64,000 nt of DNA from Ischnura elegans (lineage: Eukaryota > Arthropoda > Insecta > Odonata > Coenagrionidae): NCBI RefSeq assembly GCF_921293095.1, contig NC_060254.1, forward strand, positions 113,360,917 through 113,424,916, in the 5' to 3' direction. The position numbers and the translations under genes were made by a program. Every line of letters begins with the position of its first letter. Within the stretch, counting starts at the first letter, position 1. Below the pieces are notes generated by a model, which searched no databases, was not told the DNA's origin, and saw nothing but the letters and a program-made list of their open reading frames with translations. This document shows positions 11,821 to 23,377 of this stretch, piece after piece.

Positions 11821-12584
11821 CTACTCTCCCCTCTTAGTTGACAAATAATAAAACAATAGCAAAATGACAATCGACATGATAACTGTCGACCTGACAAAAG
11901 ATACAATAAAACAAATGACAAGATTGGTTTATCATTACTCTGTTTAGAAAATACTTTAGGAAATTTCACTGACAAGGACTGAACGTACTCTTCTATTTTA
12001 GACCGAACGGACATACAAGTTTCCTGTCTACTTATTAGACCAACCTCACCCTCATTATACAAATGAGGTAATAACGTAATACCCCAATTTGGTGCTAATA
12101 CTGACAGCCAATCGCGACCCAGTATAGCAGGACATGATACATTTCTTATAATTACAGCGGAAAATATTGTACTCAACTTGCCGTAACAAATACTAACCTC
12201 ACACTTTCCAATCACATCTAATAAGTGATTCCCAACACCTTTTATAGTACCATAGTAGGGCAAAATTTTCGACAATAACTGCAATTCCTTTGCAACATCA
12301 TAACTCAAAATCGAAATAGAGCTCCCAGTATCAACAAGGAACCGCACAGATTTACCGTTAATAACAATATTCACAAATAATGAATCAGACTGAGACTTTA
12401 ACACATTCACAGATACATTGACTCCAGTAACAACAAAATTCACTTGTTGCTTGCCACAGAATTCAGCTGTATGACCTTGACATTCACAATTGTAACACAA
12501 CCACTTATTAGCTGGACACTTATCTGGAGTATGTCTGGAATAGCAATACCGGCACTCTTCTTCTGACCTCCTTCCGAGCGTTGA
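11793..12584 (-). CDS. Zinc knuckles and aspartic protease, -1 frame
   Basis: Continues Gag in the -1 frame. Two CCHC knuckles come first: CRYCYSRHTPDKC and CYNCECQGHTAEFC. A retropepsin follows, with VRFLVDTGSSISILS holding the catalytic Asp-Thr-Gly, and later a closing AILGRDWLSVL (the conserved hydrophobic-GRDWL motif). The frame then reads about 60 residues resembling the protease-RT linker and stops in the 3' LTR. No RT motif follows. The product would cleave Gag but could not copy RNA. The start by ATG at 12500 would drop the first knuckle, so entry by frameshift, or a point indel in this copy, is more likely. Confidence 0.75.
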   Translation of the reverse strand, partial: STLGRRSEEECRYCYSRHTPDKCPANKWLCYNCECQGHTAEFCGKQQVNFVVTGVNVSVNVLKSQSDSLFVNIVINGKSVRFLVDTGSSISILSYDVAKELQLLSKILPYYGTIKGVGNHLLDVIGKCEVSICYGKLSTIFSAVIIRNVSCPAILGRDWLSVLAPNWGITLLPHLYNEGEVGLISRQETCMSVRSKIEEYVQSLSVKFPKVFSKQSNDKPILSFVLLYLLSGRQLSCRLSFCYCFIICQLRGESSVMLAACVL

Positions 12585-13273
12585 CTAGGTGATGGCGAAC
12601 GCCCCCGGAATGGAGACCCTCGCCTCGGCGATGACCCCCTCCTCGACTGGTATGACGTCGACCTCACGGGAGAACGAAAACTCTTCCTCGCGGCAACACG
12701 TTCAAATGAAGGCGAACCCTCAGACTTGGAGGAAACCATAAAAGAGTCAGAACTCGAACCGGCCATCACCAATTTTGACTGCTCTACCGCTTCCATCTCG
12801 AAAATAATACTGCAAGCCTCGTCGAATGACATTGTGTCCTTCTCTGATAATAGACGACTCACCATAGACGTGTTCCGTAGACCCGACACCAGCCTGTCAC
12901 GCAATGCTTGATCCAGGAACGAGCCATAGTTGCACTTCGTTGATAAACGCTTGATCTCAGAAACGTAGTCTTGTAAGGATTCCCCTGATTGTTGCTTACG
13001 AGAATTGAACTTGTAACGCTCAGGTATAACCTTACTTATCTTTTTATACCTAGTACTCAAAGCCTGCACACACTGATCATATGTAGCCTTAGCGAAATCT
13101 ACTGGAGCTAATAAAATTTTTAACTCCGCATAAACGCCCGGAATCAGATTCACACAGAAATGACCTTTCTTGAGTCTGTCTTCGGTGCCATTTATGAGAA
13201 AGAATAACTCAAGTCTTTCCACGAAGGAATCAAAGTCCTCGATTCCGGGTTCGAATATAGGAGGTTTCGACAT
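12440..13273 (-). CDS. Gag capsid protein of the short LTR element
   Basis: Retroviral-type Gag of the Ty3/gypsy class: about 240 residues before the frame break. It opens MSKPPIFEPGIEDFDSFVER, with an alpha-helical capsid-like region that includes YKFNSRKQQSGESLQDYVSE, a pattern shared with Mag-like gypsy Gags, followed by an Arg/Ser-rich basic tail (~residues 195-235). The nucleocapsid zinc knuckles are not in this frame. They lie in the -1 frame, which is open only from about 12584, so any frame change must happen between 12584 and 12555. The 3' part of the listed frame (after ~12555) is therefore probably out-of-frame readthrough. Confidence 0.75.
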   Translation of the reverse strand: MSKPPIFEPGIEDFDSFVERLELFFLINGTEDRLKKGHFCVNLIPGVYAELKILLAPVDFAKATYDQCVQALSTRYKKISKVIPERYKFNSRKQQSGESLQDYVSEIKRLSTKCNYGSFLDQALRDRLVSGLRNTSMVSRLLSEKDTMSFDEACSIIFEMEAVEQSKLVMAGSSSDSFMVSSKSEGSPSFERVAARKSFRSPVRSTSYQSRRGSSPRRGSPFRGRSPSPSQRSEGGQKKSAGIAIPDILQISVQLISGCVTIVNVKVIQLNSVASNK

Positions 13274-13365
13274 GACTAAAAAACCTCAATTACAATCACG
13301 CTCTTTTAACATGGATATTACTGTTGAAAGATAGCACACGTTCGCCAGTTTTCCTCGTCGCCAGA

Positions 13366-13609
13366 TATTATGTCGAAGGAAGCTGTCTACAAGGAGAACA
13401 ATCTTACTCTTTGGCTTTTAGACTTTATTTCACTTTGGGTCTCACAGACATGAGTAACGAAAGACTGCGACCTCTCTCAACTCGTCAACCGCCCGAACAG
13501 CACCCTGCCCGGACGTAACACTCGGCAGCGCGCAGGCTGCCCACATGACTCACAGCGCGCAGGCTGCCAACATAACACTACTCACAGCGCGCAGGCTGCC
13601 AACATAACA
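13366..13609 (-). repeat. 5' LTR of the Gag-protease element
   Basis: Same length as the other LTR. The four differences (about 1.6 %) suggest the insertion is moderately recent. The minus-strand start is TGTTATGTTGGC; the right flank is GGGGGG. Confidence 0.85.
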
Positions 13610-13942
13610 GGGGGGATAGCTAGAAAACGTATATATTCGGCATTCATTCACTTGTGTAAGAAAATCTCAGACGGATATATACAGCCGTCGTCTCCCGGGT
13701 CAAGAAACGTCCACACATATATTTACGTCCTTAACAGGGAAAAGGTTAAGTTCTTCTCGTGCACTGAGCTCAAGAGTGTCAATTATGATTCTTTCTTCTG
13801 TAGGAGATACTTCATTATGCATTTAAAATCTTATAATAAACTTCATTCCTGTGGAATCGTGGTGACCCACTCATTACCCTTGTAAATTGGACGTACATTA
13901 AGTCCTCTTCTTACCAACATTCAAAATTTGAATTACGAACTT
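13610..13942. other. No recognisable gene
   Basis: Between the short LTR element and repeat R1. One open frame on the plus strand (13652-13885) has no recognisable domain. Confidence 0.4.
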
Positions 13943-14944
13943 TCAGAGATGCGAACAATCAAAAAATTCGAGCGTGCCCAGAATAGTGTAGTTTCCTTCA
14001 TCAAAGAAAACAAAAGGCATTGATTGCGATTCGTTACCCACCATTAGTGTATTCATAATATACAAATTATTTGGTTTTAGAAATACCGGTTTAGACGAAT
14101 GGCAATGGTCAATTTTAACCGCATTTGAAAAAGGCCAGATTGGCGCCCATGCGATGCCACTCCACGTGACGTCATAGGGACCTGGTTTATATATGAGGAG
14201 ATAGGAGTTTAACATCTTCTGAGATTACCAATGCATGCATGAGGCACAGAGCTCAGGGAAACATGTCTTATTGTCCCGTAAAGTGCTACCAGCTAGCAGG
14301 GTACTCGGCTACCTGCTAGCATCCTGCGTTGTATCAGCGTTCAAAGCCTTGCCCCAAGGTCACCTCACTTGCGGCAGTGGGAACCAGAATGACATCACAC
14401 GGAGGTTTCCCGGCATTCATACTTAGCTGTTGCATTTTCCCGCGCTTGAAAATTTTCACCTTTCATTTAATCGCGAAAAACAGATATCGTCATTTAAAAA
14501 TCTAAAAGCTTGAAACACGTACTGCAGGAGTAATAACCTTTCGATTTAGGCAATAAAAAATAATAGGAGAGCACCCTATTTCAAATGTGGCGTCTTTGGA
14601 GTCGTCCGATGCGATGCGGTATGGTGTAAAGGAACTCCCACTTTGGGCATCATCCGAGCGAAGTTTTATTCAAGCGGTTGTGAAGTCAGGGACTGCTCAG
14701 CGTTTTGCCCATTCTTCCTTCCCGCAGATAGCGATTTTTTTTCGGCTCCAGCTGCGTCGAAAGTGTATCTAGATCAGCTCGTCACTATCTTGAGTTTTTA
14801 ACGAACTGTTTTGGTGCTGTGTTGCATTCTCCAGGATAGCAGCAGGTTAAGATTCCTTGCAAAGGTCTTAATATACTTATAGAAAAGTGTAAGGATTAAT
14901 AAAATATCCCTTAGAAAGCCATAAAACTCACCATTTTGAACCAA
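13943..14944 (-). repeat. Dispersed repeat R1, copy 1 (inverted)
   Basis: Matches the complement of 60150-60810 and of parts of 52990-53530, including GAGGTGACCTTGGGGC, GATGCTAGCAGGTAGC, GGAGTGGCATCGCATGGGC and TTTTCTTTGATGAAGGAAAC. Although it has an 90-codon frame (14215-13943), the matching stretch in the 60-kb copy has stops in that frame, so R1 is probably non-coding. Its outer edge is where a TIR transposon (14945-17480) is inserted. In the 52.9-kb copy, R1 lies in a hAT-like non-autonomous element. Confidence 0.8.
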
Positions 14945-17480
14945 TAGGGAAGTGCACTAGTGTTTCAAATGCATCAAACACATTTTTTAAATTAGAGTTC
15001 AGAATAACATGATGTCGTAAAACCACAGTTTAAATCCTAATAGTGAATACTTGATTCGAGATGGCCGTCTGAAATATGAAAAAATTCAAAGGCCGCGAAA
15101 ACGGGTGTCCATGTTGAATATTGGCCGTGACGTCACAAGGCAGTAGCAGAAGGCAGCTTCTACACCGTTTAGTTCTACCACTATTATTGCATAGAAAAAT
15201 TACAGAATTTTAGGGTATCCGTTTTTTGCTGTCATAAAATATCTTCAGAATATATATGTGGCTGCTTCTCTTTTGAGTAAACGACTTCATCATTGCGTAA
15301 TATATTAATATTCATTTACGTGTCAACTTCAAGTTTGGAAAGAGTAGTACGAATAGCACATTGAATCTTTAATAAATGCATGATGGCATTTATTTTTCGC
15401 TGGGTATATTTTGGCACAATGCCGTTTATCATGCCAAAACTTTTTTGTAAGAACCGAGTCAAACTAATAAACCTATTTCAGACGTTTGCTGCAAGACTTA
15501 TTCGTTGCGTATGTATTCACGCCGGCCGGAACGTTTGCCCTTCGCAACTAGAATCATGGGATGTTAGCCTTATTTCCGAGCTGGCTGGTTGTTGCAATGG
15601 TTCGCTGTCCAGGATGGGTTCAAGAAAAGGTAATCTTGATTGGGAGAAGGAAAATTCCAACGATTTATAAATGGTATACCAAACTTTGATGCATTTACGG
15701 TCACTGAATTTTTGAAAAAGGAGGACAGGTTCAACGCTCCATAGAAATGCGAGGCTTTAAGGCTAACAAGGGGAGACCACGTACTTTGCTCCGTCTTTTT
15801 CAATTAGGGCCTTAGTTAGGCTGTAATTAATTAATTTTCATGCGTTACTTTTTACAAGTTATATATATATATATAAATCCAAAATATCCACAAAATCCTA
15901 ATGGGTCGGTTGGGGTAGTGGTAGCGTGCACGATTCAAAGGTAAGGTCTCACCCTAAGGTCCGTGGTTCAAGACTACGTCATGGCATTATTTTTTGTTGT
16001 CTTCATTGTGATCATACGGCATCAAGTTTATCATTAATTATAATTGCAGCAATCATTGGCATGAGACAATTTTTTAATCATCATTATGGCGTTTAGGTAT
16101 TTTAGCAGTGTCTTTACAAACGCAGAGATACGATGACTACAAGGGTTGGTGTGCGCTAAAATGTTAATTTTTTCTTTGCTTATACTGACCAACTTCCACA
16201 TTAAAAATGAAAACCACTCTTGCAAGAGCACATACCATTAAAGGCTCGCGGCAAGCAACAATATGCGTACAGGCATAATTAATAAGAACACAAAGCGAAT
16301 ATAAAATGCCATATATCTCGAACACTTGTAATTCACATTACTCCAAAGGGAGTTTACTTACTCAGTACATACCTCAGTACCTTGTACTCAGTACCTATCA
16401 GTTTACCTCAGTAGCAGTGCTAAAAGAACCATTCTGAAATATAATTTCAACTAACAAATAGGATGAAATAAAAGTTGATAACCCTGGACCGGGCGCGCTG
16501 GCGTATAAAATACGTCAATCTTTGAAAACCAAGGATTTCGACATTGTACGTACATTCTGGGCTATAATGGTCTCGTGTATTCTTACGATGTACTTCGACT
16601 GCCTATATTGCGAGTTTTCAAAGTTCGAGGTATTGTAGCTAATTTTTTAGATCAGCAAGATGAACCCGTCACCAGTGGAGTACAAATTACGCCGCGCGAC
16701 CTGCCGTGTACCTTTATATCTGTATCACCTATAAATGTACTAATTTCAACAAATAAAGATTAACTTTAACAAAAATCGTTTGTTATCATATATGCACATA
16801 TCATGGGTAAAGTACGCATTTTGCCCGGTCGTGTAAAAAAACAGTCGCGCCATAATTCTTTAACCAAACTACTTTCAGTTTATAAATTACGTAGGTCTAC
16901 GCGGAAGATGCTATATTTTGACTCAACACTCTTTCTAATGTGACTGAGGTACCTATTAAGTAAATTATTATAATATAAATATCAATTTGATCTTACAATA
17001 CCTTCAAATGATCTTCAAAACAGAATATCATCGATAGGTAAGAGTCAGGAGCAGCCTTGAACCATTTATTCCGTATAGCTTGTGCTTAAGGCACGGGAAT
17101 GAATATCTTCTCCAGGCTTTTGTTTCGACGTCGAGATGAAATTTGGAACAAAAAATCATTTATAATTCTATTTTGAATTCATATTTTCGGTACTAGACGA
17201 CATTTTTAGGAAGCAAACTCCACCGATTCCCGGAAACTCTCGCCGCGCTAAAGAAGGCGACGGAATACAGCGATACTCCACTGGTGACTACTGCCTTGTG
17301 ACGTCACATCTCAATCAAGATGGAGGCACTGTGTTTCAGCGCAACATGAAATTTTCCGACTTTCAAAACGTTTTAAAGTGCATACCCCAGATGCAGAAAA
17401 TAAAAGTGACTATACTAATGTTTCTTTTTTAGGCTAAACTTTCAAATTCAGCAATAAAAAAAAATTAGTGCACTTCCCTA
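14945..17480. mobile_element. Non-autonomous TIR DNA transposon inserted in R1
   Basis: 15-bp perfect terminal inverted repeats TAGGGAAGTGCACTA at both ends. About 190 bp in from each end the word TGACGTCACAAGGCAGTAG recurs in inverted orientation. The outer TA may be the target duplication, giving a TIR of GGGAAGTGCACTA. The R1 copy at 53.45 kb runs without interruption through the same point (GAACCATTTATCT), acting as an empty site. No transposase motif is present in 2.5 kb. The superfamily is unclear. Confidence 0.7.
15903..15987 (+). repeat. tRNA-like / SINE-like fragment
   Basis: It has an A-box-like TGGGGTAGTGGTAGCGTGC and a B-box-like GGTTCAAGACT about 50 nt apart, then CATGGCATTATTTTTT. 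The acceptor ends do not pair, so it is not a working tRNA; it may be a tRNA-derived SINE head. It sits inside the 14945-17480 element. Confidence 0.4.
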
Positions 17481-18828
17481 TTATCTAGAGGCAAATTCCT
17501 TGCAACTTGCAAAGAAGGTATTGGAACGCATCTCCTTCGTATAATGAGGACCTACTGCATTCTGGAAGATATTAATCCTTGATTACAGCATTTTTCCATT
17601 GATTAAACGAAACAAATGTTCTTTTTTTTTTAAAGTTGCGCGTAGTTTAATCGTGAATATTATACACATGACTGAAGCTATTCTGCAGTGTGACTATAAT
17701 TACCGAATATTGAAGAGACAAGAAATTTTGACAAACTTTTGTTTTTTCGATGATTTCTTAAAGAAACGTTCCTACGAATTTCATTGTTATGAACATCCAG
17801 TTTTTGGTCCCGTGAAGTAATAGCAAGAGTCTTCTTTAGACGTTTAATGGAGGATTTTAGGGCACGAGGCATTAACCTGTGCAAGGATACTAAAAAATTT
17901 ATGCCTGGCTTTGATTGAAGTACAGTGCGATCCTGGTAATGTAACACACATGCAGTCATGGCATGGGCGGATTATTGGAAACGTACAGGAAATGAGTGTA
18001 ATGCACTAACAGCTTGTTAAGGTATGATTTTGTAAGGGTTCGTACGGCCCGCCACCTTGAAAAAAGCCGTGGGTCGCACGCTTTGAATTGCGTGTGGGTT
18101 CTTGCCCTTGGTGTCGGGAAGCGAATAAACACACACAAGTATTTGAAGTTTTAACCCAAAGTTTATTTCCTTTTAACATCCCAGTTTCCCCAATCAATTC
18201 AATGGATATACATAAAGTGATGATGAATTTATGCATCTAGAATAGCCAAAATTTATAATATTACCAATGTCTCGGGGAGGAGAGGAGCTGCTGGTGATGG
18301 CACGGGTGGATAGCGGGGTGCTTCCGTTGCACGGGCCATAAGGCCCGCGCTTAGACTCCAACTGACGGCTACATTGCTGACTGACCACTGACGAGTGGCC
18401 AGTGACTGAGTATGAGTCACTGAGTGAGTCCCAATAGAATCTCAATCGTGCCATTATATAGGGATGTGGAACCAGGATGTTTTCATCAAAGAGGAAGGTT
18501 TAGGCGTTCTTGAAAGTGAAAAGGTGCAAATCCCGAGGCATAGTTTGTCACAGCTGGCTATTCTGAGAAGTCATACAACAACATATTTATGCATATTTTG
18601 GAAATGGAAATCTTCCATTTCCGGATCATTACAATTTTGCCGTTAAATAGATGACTAGATTTGATGATAAAATCAGTGACACTGACTCTCCCTACTGCTT
18701 TGGGCCAGAGTCAAGGTAGATAGCCAAATTATTCTTTATTGACCCTAATAACAATCATGGTCAATATAGGCAGAATAAACCCTGAACACCACTGTGACTT
18801 GTAAAGAACTTCATAATAATAATAATTA
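17481..18828. other. R1 remainder then unassigned sequence
   Basis: The first few dozen bases resume R1 after the TIR element. At 18160-18460, read on the minus strand, there is a TATA-like TATATAATGG followed by AATAAA some 290 nt downstream, an LTR-like layout. Without a second copy or TG/CA borders I cannot call it an LTR. No coding domain seen. Confidence 0.35.
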
Positions 18829-19059
18829 GTGATGGGTCGATTCCAAAATTTTATCGATTCCGATCCCGATTCCGATTCTGACATTTCGATTCCGATTCTA
18901 CCGATACCGATTCCATCGATTCTGACACCATAGGTTCCAAGAAAAATATCACTTATTCCAGGCAACAAGGCAACCACTTAAAAAAATATTACTCTGTGAA
19001 AGAATCAGTTGACAAAAGCATATTTCATATCGTCACTATGTAATTAACACGTTCCGTGC

Positions 19060-19127
19060 TCATGACGTAGCGTCTACGTCATGGCAGTCACTACCCAGTG
19101 ACTGATGACGTAGACGCTACGTCATGA
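19060..19127. repeat. Subterminal palindrome of the piggyBac left end
   Basis: TCATGACGTAGCGTCTACGTCA and its inverted copy flank a short centre with AGTCACT/AGTGACT, together a near-perfect hairpin. Each arm is itself partly symmetrical around GACGTAG.CTACGTC. No matching hairpin is present at the right end. Subterminal repeats in piggyBac elements bind transposase; that role here is inferred. Confidence 0.8.
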
Positions 19128-20059
19128 TTCCCTTTTGCGTTATATTCCGCCCTGAGCGCCAGCCACCGCTGTTAGGGTATGGGAGAGGGTCAGTCACCAC
19201 TCTTCCCCTGTTTGCCGTGCGGAAAGCTCCGAAAAAATTTCTTTTTTTCGATTTTTTCTGTGTTTTTCTATTTTACCCGGTTTTGCTCTGCAAGGACGTC
19301 TTTGGGGGTGGCTTTTTACAGTGTATTTTTTGATTACTTTAATTTTATAATGCAAAAAACAGTTGTATATTCTCACAATTGTTCTTATACCTTAAAAAAA
19401 AACTTTTGCAAATATTCAAAGCGAAATAATAAAAAGAAACTTTTACATTTGACAAGGATAGGTAATTACTTTATTACAAGGTATTTTATCTTTCTTTGTG
19501 ACTTTTAACGCAATGATTAGGTTGTGTTTATTTAATTGGTTTTTACAAGAAGGAATACAGATATTTTTCCCTTGTTGCTATTTTCATTTTTAACGTCAAT
19601 TAACGCTATCGTGGTAGATTGCTTAGCTGGTTGCCTAATTTCGGACATACTCCAGGTATGTGTATTTTTATCCTTACGATAACAATAAATGCTTCCGTTC
19701 TTATACTTTTTAAGTTTCAGAGTGAATTTTATTTGCTATGATTTCATCATGGCAAAATTTGTTGTTATCTCTATGTTTATTTGCTGCTATGCATGAAATA
19801 ATATATTTGCATAAATTTTACAATAACTTCAGTAAAGTCCTGGTTCCACATTGCAATTTATTTTTACTATTTACATTTCATGCACAATAGCCAGACTTCC
19901 CCATCCTTATGTTCACTAGCATTTGAATTAGAGACTCATTACTTGATTTTTTCCATAATATCCGAAATACTTACAAGCATTCTATTTGGCATCCTCCCCA
20001 ACAAAAAAAATGCCTAAGAGAACAATTTCCACTAACCCAGTCACATACCGCCGAACTCG

Positions 20060-21425
20060 GAGAAACTGATCCGGCCCGAGGATATATACATCCGAGGATA
20101 TAAAATGGGCAATACGTGTCCTGAAGGAAACCATAGAAGAATTTCCCCACTTTTTGGCCTTATTTTTCGTGCTAGAATTATCCAAATCTCCCGTATCTCC
20201 AATAATTGAAAAGCTTGATCTTTATATGACTTGCATTGGTTCAGGAGAGAGAAGTCGCTTGATCAATTCATGTCTATTTTCCAAGCCGTTCAAATCAACA
20301 AGAACCTATCTACGTTCTCTGACTCTAACACTCCTCTGGCCCACTGATTATTCAAAATTAGCCCCATATAGACGCATTCAAGGAAACTGGAAAAAGTAGT
20401 GAACCGCTCACGTGACCTAAGTTTGGAAGAGTCTATGATTCCATGGAGAGCTAGGCTGGGATATAGTGAATATATGAGGGGAAAGCGCTACAGGTACGCA
20501 ATGAAGTTGTATATGTTGACGGAAGCAAAGGGTTTGGCGCTGCAGGTTCTCCAACTCAGAAGTGTCTGGAAAAGGGCAGTCGGAGAAGATGGTAAACAAA
20601 TGATGGAGGATCATTTTGACTGAGGCTAATCCTTTCATATTGATAACTTTTATAACAGTGTAGCCAGTTCTAGATTCCATCCAAATGGGAAACCTAACTT
20701 GACGGGTACACTGAGGAGAGGCAAGAAAGTTATTCCTCTTTTGGTGCTCTGCTACGAATTAAAGAAAAGTGAGGTGGTGGAGGCCTTTCATGAGTATAAA
20801 ATCGGTATCCTAAGGTGGACGGATTAGAGGGAAGTGCGGATGATCATCGCTGAATTCAGTGCAAAAAATGAACGAATCTACGAAAAGGCGAGGGTGCACG
20901 CCAAGAAAGCCACAGGCGGTGGTTGAAAATAGCAATTAAAATTGTGGCATCGATCATTGGGATCAAATGATGTCTGACTTTCCCATTGAAAGAAAATTCA
21001 TCTAATGGTACTAAAAATTGGGAATCCACCTACTGAAATCACTGTTGCTGAAACGTAATTTTTAGTCAAAGAAAAGTTTTTAAAAATTCCTCTCATCGAC
21101 TTTCTAATTCCAGTTATAGAATCTCTTATGACAATATCTGTACCTTCGATCCCTTTGAGGAGATAGTCATCCTAGTCTGCCTCAACCAAAACCAAGGGCT
21201 TATTAGGACTTATATAGGATTTCCCCGATTATATGAAAAACACGATAGACAGAAAAGACGAAAACAGAAGAGATGTAGGCAGTGCTTCAAGAATAATGTC
21301 CACCAGGATACATCATATCATGCCCCCACCTGCCTATCTGATCCTCGATTGTGTCTTGACTGTTTCCAGAAGTATCACAAGAATTTGTGATGCGGAAAAT
21401 TATTTACCCAGCGGGAAAAAATTAT
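20060..21425 (+). pseudogene. piggyBac transposase pseudogene
   Basis: Several pieces match piggyBac family DDD transposases. At 20399-20560 LSLEESMIPWRARLGYSEYM and RYAMKLYMLTEAKGL correspond to the motif around the second catalytic Asp, here replaced by Glu (LSLEESM instead of LS.DE.M). At 20630-20830 FHIDNFYNS is the third Asp block, followed by LTGTLRRGKK. At 21255-21400 a cysteine-rich C-terminal zinc-binding tail reads CRQCFKNN, then CLSDPRLCLDCFQKYH. Stops and frame changes lie between the blocks. Confidence 0.8.
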
Positions 21426-22288
21426 TTTTTAATGTTTACCTTTTATATTTTCTATTTCAATATTTATTTAAAAAGATATTATTTTATGCAAAGTATTTAG
21501 TGACTGAAAAATTATTCTAAAAATGCTGGTCAATTTTTGATTTGTAAAACAATATGTTTCATTGCAACAATTCTTCGTTTATACAAATTTCCCCTTTTAT
21601 TTATAAACCAATGTATATCATTATAAAATCTTATCCAGAGGATATCATATCGTTCATAATAATTTTTCCACCATAGGGAGCAACACTTTTGCTGGAAATA
21701 TTGGTAATACTCGCAATATTTTCTTTTGAGCAATAAAACATTTAAAATCGTATTTAAATGTATCATTTCCAGATTATAAAAATAATGTTTGCTGCATTAC
21801 TATTTCCATTATTTTTTTCCAGAAAGTGATAAAGTCTGAACGGGTTTTCGCTACAGTACTGACAAAGAGCAAAGAAATGTGGGAAACATGTAGGTGTGTT
21901 GCGGGAAGGTATCAAAAGTTTGACAGGATACTTAGAAAATTTAAATTTCAAATTTTTATCGAATGAAGGGTTATTTTAAAAAAAAAAGTGCGAAAACATG
22001 TAGCAGGCATCACAAATCATAAGATCACGTCGTTAAAATAATAATAAAAAAATACAAATTTTTGCCAAAAAGTCAGCCACAGGGCATTTTCTTCAAAAAA
22101 CGGTCAGCACGGAATGTGTTAAAATATAATAGCTAAATTTAAAAACAGAACATACCTGAAAAGTGGTGTTACCTCATAGGTACTTTAGAATATTAGCACT
22201 CATGTTTAAATTTAATATAAAAGTATCTCCTTTAATATCTATATTTTTATTGAAAATATCTTATCATTATCAATAATGTCTCTCAAAT

Positions 22289-22680
22289 TTAGTCTCCTTT
22301 TACAGACTTTAAATTTTTGCTCAGAAAGCATAACATCTTCACTCTGTCAGGATAAAGCCTGTTTCGTTTTACATCACATATTTTTCTTGCCGAACTAAAA
22401 AGTCTTTCACTGAACACAGTGGATGACGGTATGGCTAGAAACCTCTTCGCTAATACTTTCAGCCTTGGATAGGAGATACAAGTCTTCCAGTATTTCCCGG
22501 GGAAGGAATTTGGTGGTGCATTCATCTCTGATAACTGAGCTTCCACTTCAGCTTCAACAGTGTTTGCTATGGTGACTTTGAGTACTTTTTCAAATGCATC
22601 ACTGTATCTTGACCATATACCTGTCACAGGCTCCTTAGTCTGCATTTGCTCCTTCGGAGTATAATAGGGATGTGCATGTA
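22289..22680 (-). pseudogene. hAT transposase C-terminal dimerisation domain
   Basis: The minus-strand frame contains YPRLKVLAKRFLAIPSSTVF, then SERLFSSARKICDVKRNRLY and MLCFLSKNLK, the conserved hAT C-terminal dimerisation region of ZBED-like transposases. Only about 130 residues of recognisable domain are left; the catalytic part upstream is missing because the frame runs into the second hAT-like element at ~22665. It is the last coding piece of hAT1. Confidence 0.8.
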
Positions 22681-23377
22681 GCACTTTTTGATCTCTAGTC
22701 GAGTTGAAAATTACTCGCGAGTATCGAGTCGAGTATGACAATTTCTGAACCAGGCAATACAGCAATGCATACTACAATATATTCTACTCCAATTTTCTAT
22801 GATGAACGTCTAGCGTAATGTAATAAGGAAAATATAGTTAGGATTGTTGATGGTTATTGTCAGAAGTAAGAGATGAATGAAAATTAATGTGTCTTCAATA
22901 GCTCCATTGGCAAAATTGAAATTAATTTACCCCAAGTAATATGTCGACCATATATATGTATCCTTACTACAAGGGAGAAGCCCTGACTACATTCATTTTT
23001 ACAGCTTTAATAAAGATTACATAATACGCATATGAATCATGTAATATTCCCAGAAGGCACAGAACCCTCCGTATCTAATTCGTATGTACATAGTACCCAT
23101 TGACTAAGGGGATACTATGCCGCTCCGTCGCTTTTCGTCAATGGATAATTTCCGTTCGCGGCCTGTCGACGAAGCGCGTACGCAGCATGTGAATGTCCGC
23201 TACTAAGCACGTACGATTGGATACGAAGCGCGCAGGAACACGGCACTCTGGCTAATCTCAATCGATTAGGTCGAAATTAGATATATCGTAACTCGCACGA
23301 TCGAAAAATGTATCGAACGCAACACAATCGATAGCTACCGACCGTAGCGAGAACCTTGATACGAATCATTATGAATT

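Larger units (their letters stand above)
11577..13609 (-). mobile_element. Short LTR retrotransposon encoding Gag and protease only
   Basis: A complete 2.03-kb LTR element on the minus strand. Two 244-bp LTRs (11577-11820 and 13366-13609) differ at four positions. GGGGG flanks both sides, a likely 5-bp target duplication. Inside the right (5') LTR, minus-strand TGGCGACGAGGA is a typical gypsy-type primer-binding region. Inside the left (3') LTR, AAGAGGGGAGAGTAG is a polypurine tract. The interior codes for Gag, two zinc knuckles and an aspartic protease, then runs into the LTR: reverse transcriptase, RNase H and integrase are absent. This architecture corresponds to non-autonomous 'TR-GAG'-like derivatives of Ty3/gypsy that need a helper. 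Confidence 0.85.
19044..22122 (+). mobile_element. piggyBac-like transposon, inactive
   Basis: Flanked by TTAA at 19044-19047 and 22119-22122, the strict piggyBac target duplication. Terminal repeats are CACGTTCCGTGCT on the left and, inverted, CACATTCCGTGCTGACC on the right. A long palindrome sits directly inside the left end. The interior contains a broken piggyBac transposase on the plus strand. It interrupts hAT1. Confidence 0.85.

Noticed and set aside
13943..14215. 90-codon protein conserved in R1
   Set aside because: The matching part of the 60-kb R1 copy has in-frame stops, so coding is not conserved.
18160..18470. Solo LTR on the minus strand
   Set aside because: TATA-like and AATAAA motifs are spaced as in an LTR, but there is no second copy, no TG/CA border and no target duplication.
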